Shown one piece after another: positions 58,723-64,000 of a DNA stretch of 64,000 nt. Within the stretch, counting starts at the first letter, position 1. Each line of letters begins with the position of its first letter. A program made the position numbers and the translations under genes. The notes below the pieces were generated by a model, which was not told the origin of the DNA, ran no database searches, and saw only the letters and a program-made list of their open reading frames with translations. This stretch comes from Thecamonas trahens ATCC 50062 (Eukaryota > Apusozoa > Apusomonadida > Apusomonadidae), in contig NW_013657658.1 of NCBI RefSeq assembly GCF_000142905.1, positions 14,998-78,997 of the forward strand, in the 5' to 3' direction.

Positions 58723-61689
58723 ATGGCGGCAGCGTCGTGGACTCCGCGAGCACGAGACTATGCGGGGGAGAAGGAGGAGCACGCCTACCTAGGGGAGGAC
58801 ATTGCGGTCAAGTCCAAGACCAATCCGCTGTACGAGGCACCCAAGAAGAAGAGCGAGGCCAAGGGCGGCAAGGCGAGTGGCAAGGGGAGCAAAGGCGGCA
58901 AGAAGGGGAAGAGGGGCAAGAAGGGCAGCAAGGGCAGGCTGGTCACCGAGACTGTGGTCGACCCGCTGGCGGCAGAGCTCTCTGTGGCCGCGACGTCGCT
59001 GACGGGCGTCGACGACGACCCGCTCAAGGCGCTGCAGGCCAACAAGGACCGCGACGCGGAGTTCTACGCCTCGGAGCTGGGGCTCAAGGGTACAGGCGGC
59101 GCTGCGGACATGGACGACGACGGCTTTGTGCCGTGGGAGCACCGCAAGGCTGGCATTCTGGCGACGTACACCACGTCCGAGTCGCTCTCGATCACCACGT
59201 CGTTCATCCAGGCGCAGGCGCGGGTGCCGGCCGACAAGGTCAAGGCCCGGCTGGAGGAGCTCGGCGGCGACGACGAGCTGCAGGAGCTGGCGAATCTCTC
59301 GCAGAAAGAGTATATTTCGCACATCGAGACGCTCAACAACAAGCTCAAGACAGCGTGGAAGAACGAGGAGCGGGTCAAGGCGCTCAAGATTGCCATCCAG
59401 GCGGCCAAGATGCTGTCGGACACGTCGCCGACTCGGTTCTACCCGTCCAAGTTTACGCTTGTTACGGAGATTCTTGACTCGTTCGGCAACTTGGTGTTTG
59501 AACGGATCCTGCGCAAGGCGGTGGCCGACTGTGGGCGCGAGCTCGGCGACGCTTTCCACGCGTCGGACATTTCGCAGATGGCCAAGGAGACGTGCCGCAA
59601 CTGGTTCTACAAGATTGCGTCGATCCGCGAGCTTCTGCCGCGGCTGTATGTGGAGATGGCCATCATGCGGTGCTACCAGTTCCTGACGGACAACGCGTAC
59701 CCGGACGCGCTGCGGCGGCTGTCCCGGATGTTGCGCGGGTTGGGCGACCCGCTGGTGGCCATCTACGCGCGGACGTATCTGACCCGGCGTGGGTACATGG
59801 TGGCGCCGGGGCTGAAGGACTACGTCATCTCGGGCTTTTCCGACTTTCTCTTCACCTGCTCGCAGATTTCGTCCAAGAACTTTGAGCACGACTTGCTTGC
59901 GCGCGACATGACGCTCGCCTCGTACTACGACCTCTTCTCGCCTGCAGTCGACTGGCTGCTCTCGTGCATCACGCAGGGGTCAGGCTCCAACGTCTCGGAG
60001 TTTATCGTCGGGCTCTACGAGGAGCATGTGCCGGTGGCCATGGTCTTCAACCACGTGCTCGGCTGCCTTTCGCCGCAGTACATTTCGGAGCACGCGCTCA
60101 AGTTTGTGAACATGGTGGGCGACGCGGACGAGACGTTTCCCAAGCACAAGCTGTACCGGGCGCTCGGCGTCAACCTTGTTCTCTGCCCGCCGCTGCAGCA
60201 GCATCAGATGGAGGTGCTCAACGAGGTGTGGTCGGTGGTGACGGCCATCGAGGATCCCGCAGCGTACATGGAGGTTGCCGAGGTCTTTATCGAGTATCCG
60301 GTCAAGCACTGTTCGCTGGCAGACGTGGACCGGATGCTTGGCGACATTCTTGCGCACGTGGCCAACGACGAGCGGTCGTACGAGGCGCTTTTCCCGCAGC
60401 TCGCCTCGGTGGTGTCCAAGATTCTGGCGCACATCCGCGACTTTACGGCGCTCTTTGGCCTCGCCAACTTTATGCCGCTCATCGACTTGTTTGACGGCGA
60501 GGCGGCTGTCGAGGTGGCGCGCAACGTACTCTCCACCTTTGCCAAGTACCAGCACCCGACGTTCGACCCGGTCATTGTCAACGGCATGTTCTACATCGGG
60601 CGTGTGGTGCACGACTCGGTCGACGCGCTCACCTTTGACGACGAGGTTCGACAGATCTCGGCCCTCCTTGTCTCGTTTGTCCGCAAGATCTCGTTTGGCC
60701 GCAAGTTTGAGGCGCACCTCAACTTTTTCGTCGAGTGCCGCCAGGCCTTTGCCAACCTCGACCGGGTCATCCAGGCCCTCGTCCTCGGCGCGTCGGACCT
60801 GGCGATGAAGACCAAGGCGCTAGTTGGCGGAAAGCACAACCGCAAGACCGCCGGCTTTGCCCGGGCATGCCTCGCGTACTGCTTTATCACCGTGCCCTCG
60901 ATCGAAGACGTCTTTGCCCGGCTCACGCTCTACCTGCACTGCGGACGCATCGCCCTGCTCAACGGGGCGCTCCCGCAGGCCGACGCCTTTTTCCGCACCG
61001 CCATCTCGGTCATTCCCGAGGTCCCGCACTTTTCGGAACGCTCGGCCAACGTGTCGTCGACCGGCCCGTGGCTGGTGGCGTACATCAAGAACTTTGCGGC
61101 GACGCTGGTGGCGGTGCCTGGCCACCCGCAAAAGGGCCCGTTCTACCTGGCCAAGGCCCTACTCTCGGTCATCTCGTCGTACGTGTGGGAGAAGAACTCC
61201 GACTACCAGCTCGAGGCCTTTGTCCACGTCCTCGCCCTCTTTGTGGCCCACGCCCAGGAGGCACTTCCGTACGCCTACGCCGGCATCGAGCAGAACTCGC
61301 GGCTGTATGGCGGCGACCCTGCGTACGGCCGCGAGATCCAGGCCGTCATCGATTCGATCTTTGAGATTGTGCTCAAGTACATGGCCGACTTTGGCGACTC
61401 GCCCGACGCCAGCACACGCCGCCGCCAGGGCGCCGTCGCACTCGAGGTTGTCAACGTCCTTATCGCCCAGTTTGAGCCGACGCCCAAGCTCTGCGTCCTC
61501 CTCTCCTCGCTCTTCCAGGTCGCAGCCAAGAACGTCTCGCCGTCCAACACCAAGTGCCTCGCCCACACCTACGCCCACATCGGCAACATGGTTGCCGAGG
61601 CCGAGGGCGAGTTTGAGGACGAGGCCCGTGAGAAGGCCATGGCCTTTATGTGGCAGACGTGCAAGTCAGTCATGCCTGCCACCACCTAG
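58723..61689 (+). CDS. VPS35L: VPS35-like retriever subunit
   Basis: A 988-residue protein, close to human VPS35L (C16orf62). After a Lys/Gly-rich N-terminal stretch (~40-75), the helical solenoid carries many family-like segments: ETCRNWFYKIASIRELLPRLYVE, GLGDPLVAIYARTYL, FPKHKLYRALGVNL, HDSVDALTFDDE, KISFGRKFEAHLNFFVECR, NRKTAGFARACLAYCFITVPS and QADAFFRTAISVIPEVP. It scaffolds the retriever complex (with VPS26C and VPS29) that recycles cargo from endosomes with the CCC and WASH complexes. The long intact frame without introns supports the call. Confidence 0.93.
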   Translation: MAAASWTPRARDYAGEKEEHAYLGEDIAVKSKTNPLYEAPKKKSEAKGGKASGKGSKGGKKGKRGKKGSKGRLVTETVVDPLAAELSVAATSLTGVDDDPLKALQANKDRDAEFYASELGLKGTGGAADMDDDGFVPWEHRKAGILATYTTSESLSITTSFIQAQARVPADKVKARLEELGGDDELQELANLSQKEYISHIETLNNKLKTAWKNEERVKALKIAIQAAKMLSDTSPTRFYPSKFTLVTEILDSFGNLVFERILRKAVADCGRELGDAFHASDISQMAKETCRNWFYKIASIRELLPRLYVEMAIMRCYQFLTDNAYPDALRRLSRMLRGLGDPLVAIYARTYLTRRGYMVAPGLKDYVISGFSDFLFTCSQISSKNFEHDLLARDMTLASYYDLFSPAVDWLLSCITQGSGSNVSEFIVGLYEEHVPVAMVFNHVLGCLSPQYISEHALKFVNMVGDADETFPKHKLYRALGVNLVLCPPLQQHQMEVLNEVWSVVTAIEDPAAYMEVAEVFIEYPVKHCSLADVDRMLGDILAHVANDERSYEALFPQLASVVSKILAHIRDFTALFGLANFMPLIDLFDGEAAVEVARNVLSTFAKYQHPTFDPVIVNGMFYIGRVVHDSVDALTFDDEVRQISALLVSFVRKISFGRKFEAHLNFFVECRQAFANLDRVIQALVLGASDLAMKTKALVGGKHNRKTAGFARACLAYCFITVPSIEDVFARLTLYLHCGRIALLNGALPQADAFFRTAISVIPEVPHFSERSANVSSTGPWLVAYIKNFAATLVAVPGHPQKGPFYLAKALLSVISSYVWEKNSDYQLEAFVHVLALFVAHAQEALPYAYAGIEQNSRLYGGDPAYGREIQAVIDSIFEIVLKYMADFGDSPDASTRRRQGAVALEVVNVLIAQFEPTPKLCVLLSSLFQVAAKNVSPSNTKCLAHTYAHIGNMVAEAEGEFEDEAREKAMAFMWQTCKSVMPATT

Positions 61690-61765
61690 TAGCCTCCTTC
61701 ACTGAGCCAGTGAACCGCGTCCGCGTCCACGTCCGGCCGAGCCACAAACCCCAAGCTCAACTCCC

Positions 61766-61766
61766 C

Positions 61767-61834
<68 letters not shown>

Positions 61835-61862
61835 CGAACACCTTACCTCACCCCATCCCCTG

Positions 61863-61909
<47 letters not shown>

Positions 61910-61917
61910 ACATACAC
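61766..61917 (+). repeat. CA microsatellite, C run and second CA tract
   Basis: (CA)n at ~61768-61835, a run of about 30 C at ~61866-61895, then (CA)n up to ~61914, ending 15 bases before the ATG of the RNase H gene. Sense strand CA. Confidence 0.88.
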
Positions 61918-61930
61918 CCCCTTCTTACCA

Positions 61931-62806
61931 ATGGCCACTGTCTCCCGCACAGGCGGCGCGCTGTATGCGGCGTACGCGTCGATGGGCTGGCGCGGGGTTC
62001 TGCTCGAGGTCGGCGCGCTGTGGGCCAGCTCACCGCGGAGCGGCCGGCTGTCAGGCCACGACTCACGGCTTGCGCATCTGTACCACTTGGCCCGGGCAAT
62101 GTCGCTGGGACTTGTTCCCGAGCCGGCGGTCCGTCAGCCGGTGACTCCGGGATCAGACGTCCGGGTTGCCCGCGAGCTGTTCCGAGTCGCCGAGGCCCAC
62201 GCGTCGGCGCTGCTGGCCTCGGTCGGATCGGCGGCCTCCAAGCTCAAGATTGAGACGCCGGGAACTGCGAGAACTGCGGGGGCTGTGGGCAGCAGCTCTT
62301 CGGCGGGAAGCTCGTCGGTAGGCAGTGGCGGCCTCCCGGGATCGAGGCGAGAAGGAGGGCCGCTGGTGGTGTACACAGACGGTGCGTGCTCGAACAACGG
62401 ACGTCGTGGAGCCGCTGCTGGCATCGGGGTCTTCTTTGGCGACGGTGACGTGCGGAATGTTGCCGAGCCGCTGCCGGGCAAGGCGACTAACAACCGCGCC
62501 GAGATGACGGCCATCATCCGGGCGCTCACCATTGCCGGTACCGACGCAAACGTCATCATCCGCACCGACTCGTCTCTCTGCATCAACGGCATCAACAAGT
62601 GGATGAACGGCTGGGCTCGTCGTGGATGGAAAAAGTCGGACGGTAACCCTGTGCTCAACGCCGACCTGTGGAAGGAGATCTACTCGCTCGTCGGCTCGCA
62701 CCGCGGCTCGCTCCGTGTCGAGTACGTCAAGGCCCACGCCGGGATTCACGGCAATGAGATGGCAGACGCTCTGGCTGTTCAGGGCGCGACCATGTCGGAT
62801 ATGTAG
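61931..62806 (+). CDS. Ribonuclease H1
   Basis: A 291-residue protein. The RNase H fold is at ~145-285 with all four catalytic carboxylates: YTDGACSNNG (D150), NNRAEM (E191), IRTDSS (D213) and GNEMAD (D279), plus the His-containing KAHAGIHGNE loop. Also WMNGWARRGWKKSDG.PV, typical of the basic handle region of eukaryotic RNase H1. The N-terminal ~140 residues lack an obvious hybrid-binding domain and are Ala/Ser-rich. It degrades RNA in RNA-DNA hybrids in the nucleus and perhaps mitochondria. Confidence 0.9.
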   Translation: MATVSRTGGALYAAYASMGWRGVLLEVGALWASSPRSGRLSGHDSRLAHLYHLARAMSLGLVPEPAVRQPVTPGSDVRVARELFRVAEAHASALLASVGSAASKLKIETPGTARTAGAVGSSSSAGSSSVGSGGLPGSRREGGPLVVYTDGACSNNGRRGAAAGIGVFFGDGDVRNVAEPLPGKATNNRAEMTAIIRALTIAGTDANVIIRTDSSLCINGINKWMNGWARRGWKKSDGNPVLNADLWKEIYSLVGSHRGSLRVEYVKAHAGIHGNEMADALAVQGATMSDM

Positions 62807-62836
62807 CAAAATATGGTTTACCGATCAGAAGCTTGG

Positions 62837-63667
62837 CTACGGGCTGGCGGCCGGCTTGTGGGCGAGAATGAAAATGGCCTCCTTCCAGCGACCGGGGCCG
62901 CCATGAGCGGATCCACCGTCATCGCCGTCGCCATGAGAGTGACCGTGGCCGTGGCCGTGGCCGTGGCCGTGGCCGTGGCCGTGGCCGTGGCCGTGACCGT
63001 GACCGTGGCCGTCGCCGTCGCCGTGGCCATGGCCGTGGTGGCGCCGCCGCATCGACTCGTACAGGATCTCCATGTCAAACTCGGGCCGGATGATCTCGAT
63101 CTGATCGAGTCCCTGCGCAGCGAGCTTGCCGACAATAGCGCCCGAGTTGGCGTGGGCATCGTCGTCAAACTCAGAAGCCACAAGCCATCCGTCCTCAGCG
63201 AGGGCGCCGGCGAGGGTGGCGTAGACCTCGTCCTCAATGTCCGGACCGATGTGATGGAGGACGTAGCCCGGAGCAATGACATCAAACGAAGCGAGGGCGG
63301 CGATCTGGCGCGGAGCAGGATCGACGTGAAGAGCCTCGAGAGGGAGCGGGCCGTGGTCAGCCTCGATCTTGGCCTTGAGATCGGCAAGAGCGGCGAGCAT
63401 GGGCTCGGAGATGTCCACTGCGACGACTTCGCGCGGGCGGATGGCATCGTCGTCGGCAAGGAGCAGAGCAAAGGACTTGGATCCGGGCCCACAGCCGTAG
63501 TCCAGCATGCGGACGCCGCCGGTAGTCAGCTTGCCCGCGGCTGCAAGCTCGCGCATGGTGGACAGGAACAGGTCGTCCATGGCCTTGACCGCCGGGTCGT
63601 CGGCCCAGCCGGCGGCCTCGCCGTCAAACGACATACTGTGCATAGGGTCGGGCGTGGTCTCGGACAT
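62837..63667 (-). CDS. Class I SAM-dependent methyltransferase with His/Gly repeat
   Basis: A 276-residue protein. Motif I is MLDYGCGPG (~54-62); an acidic position after strand 2 is in VVAVDISEPML; a later FDVIAPGYVLHHIG and the final GRWKEAIFILAHKP complete a methyltransferase 11/25-like fold. Inserted near the C-terminus (~210-258) is a run of alternating His and Gly with some Asp and Ser, encoded by a GTGGCC-type hexamer repeat. It may bind metal or be neutral repeat growth. Substrate unknown. It converges on RNase H1 with 30 bases between stops. Confidence 0.82.
   Translation of the reverse strand: MSETTPDPMHSMSFDGEAAGWADDPAVKAMDDLFLSTMRELAAAGKLTTGGVRMLDYGCGPGSKSFALLLADDDAIRPREVVAVDISEPMLAALADLKAKIEADHGPLPLEALHVDPAPRQIAALASFDVIAPGYVLHHIGPDIEDEVYATLAGALAEDGWLVASEFDDDAHANSGAIVGKLAAQGLDQIEIIRPEFDMEILYESMRRRHHGHGHGDGDGHGHGHGHGHGHGHGHGHGHGHGHSHGDGDDGGSAHGGPGRWKEAIFILAHKPAASP
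62939..63028 (+). repeat. GTGGCC hexanucleotide repeat
   Basis: About 12 units with a few GTGACC and GTCGCC variants, coding on the minus strand for the His-Gly run of the methyltransferase. Confidence 0.92.
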
Positions 63668-64000
63668 CAGTGCAATGAGGATGGGTAGAGTGGGGTTGGT
63701 TGGAGCCGTTGTGGTCCTGGACTGTGGCCTCGCGCGAATCGCTCTTATCGCTTGCTAATGTCCATCGTTTTGTAGCCGATTGGCTTCTTTGGGCTCCGCC
63801 ACATTCAGGTGGCGCATGCTTGGACGGTAGCAGAAGGGGGTGGAGGGGCATGTTGTGGGCCAGGGGTCAGTGCTTGGGGGTGGCCGTGCAATGCCCTGCC
63901 GTCAATCGTAGCCTATCGTCATACCCGATCGCGATCGGCCTAAGGTGCTCTCCGAAGACTGGAGCTCGGCAGGCAGGCGTGCATGTTCCGGCGCTACATC
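63668..64000. other. Upstream region of the methyltransferase, end of window
   Basis: Mixed-composition sequence with no convincing gene. Short frames on the minus strand (such as 63851-63624) overlap the methyltransferase start and lack support. Confidence 0.5.

Overview
The window is nuclear DNA of a GC-rich, gene-dense single-celled eukaryote. The evidence is long, mostly intron-free reading frames, GT-AG introns, kinesin-3, RasGAP and RasGEF, TRAPP, a retriever-type VPS35L, an RPL10A ribosomal protein, an S53 (TPP1-like) protease, and no operons or Shine-Dalgarno sites. Gene content and the heavy G/C third-position bias would fit a free-living flagellate such as an apusomonad (Thecamonas-like). 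That name is a guess that the sequence alone cannot prove. A 230-base run of N at 54473-54702 shows it is a scaffold.

Layout. 1-9 kb: the tail of an unknown gene; a stand-alone dynein-stalk/microtubule-binding-like protein; a multi-pass membrane protein; a B-box plus RasGAP protein; an unknown gene; and an SLC38-type amino-acid transporter broken by a frameshift. 9-21 kb: a CK2-alpha-like kinase, a secreted sedolisin protease, a long coiled-coil protein, an SH3 protein and a kinesin-3. 21-27 kb: a sparse stretch with a C2H2 protein, then a CUE-array/DUF1771/Smr protein. 27-36 kb: a tail-anchored ankyrin protein, a coiled-coil RasGEF, mitochondrial inner membrane protease IMP1 and a putative mitochondrial protein. 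36-45 kb: an unknown basic protein, DPH2, an RPEL-repeat (actin-binding) protein, two unknowns and CLEC16A. 45-54 kb: a roughly 2000-residue ankyrin/ZZ/FN3/C1 protein, alkylglycerol monooxygenase and an unknown. 54-64 kb: a membrane protein, RPL10A, TRAPPC6, VPS35L, RNase H1 and a His/Gly-rich methyltransferase.

Several genes only make sense with introns that simple reading frames miss. I reconstructed introns in the CK2-like kinase, IMP1, RPEL, RPL10A, RasGEF, ankyrin/FN3 and putative mitochondrial genes. Three of these genes have first coding exons of only 8-10 bases. Neighbouring convergent genes are packed 14-58 bases apart, and one pair shares its stop codons. CA-rich tracts on the sense strand lie upstream of many start codons. 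Functionally the window is a mix of trafficking (VPS35L, TRAPPC6, CLEC16A, kinesin), Ras/actin signalling, proteolysis and translation genes. No metabolic cluster or mobile element was seen.
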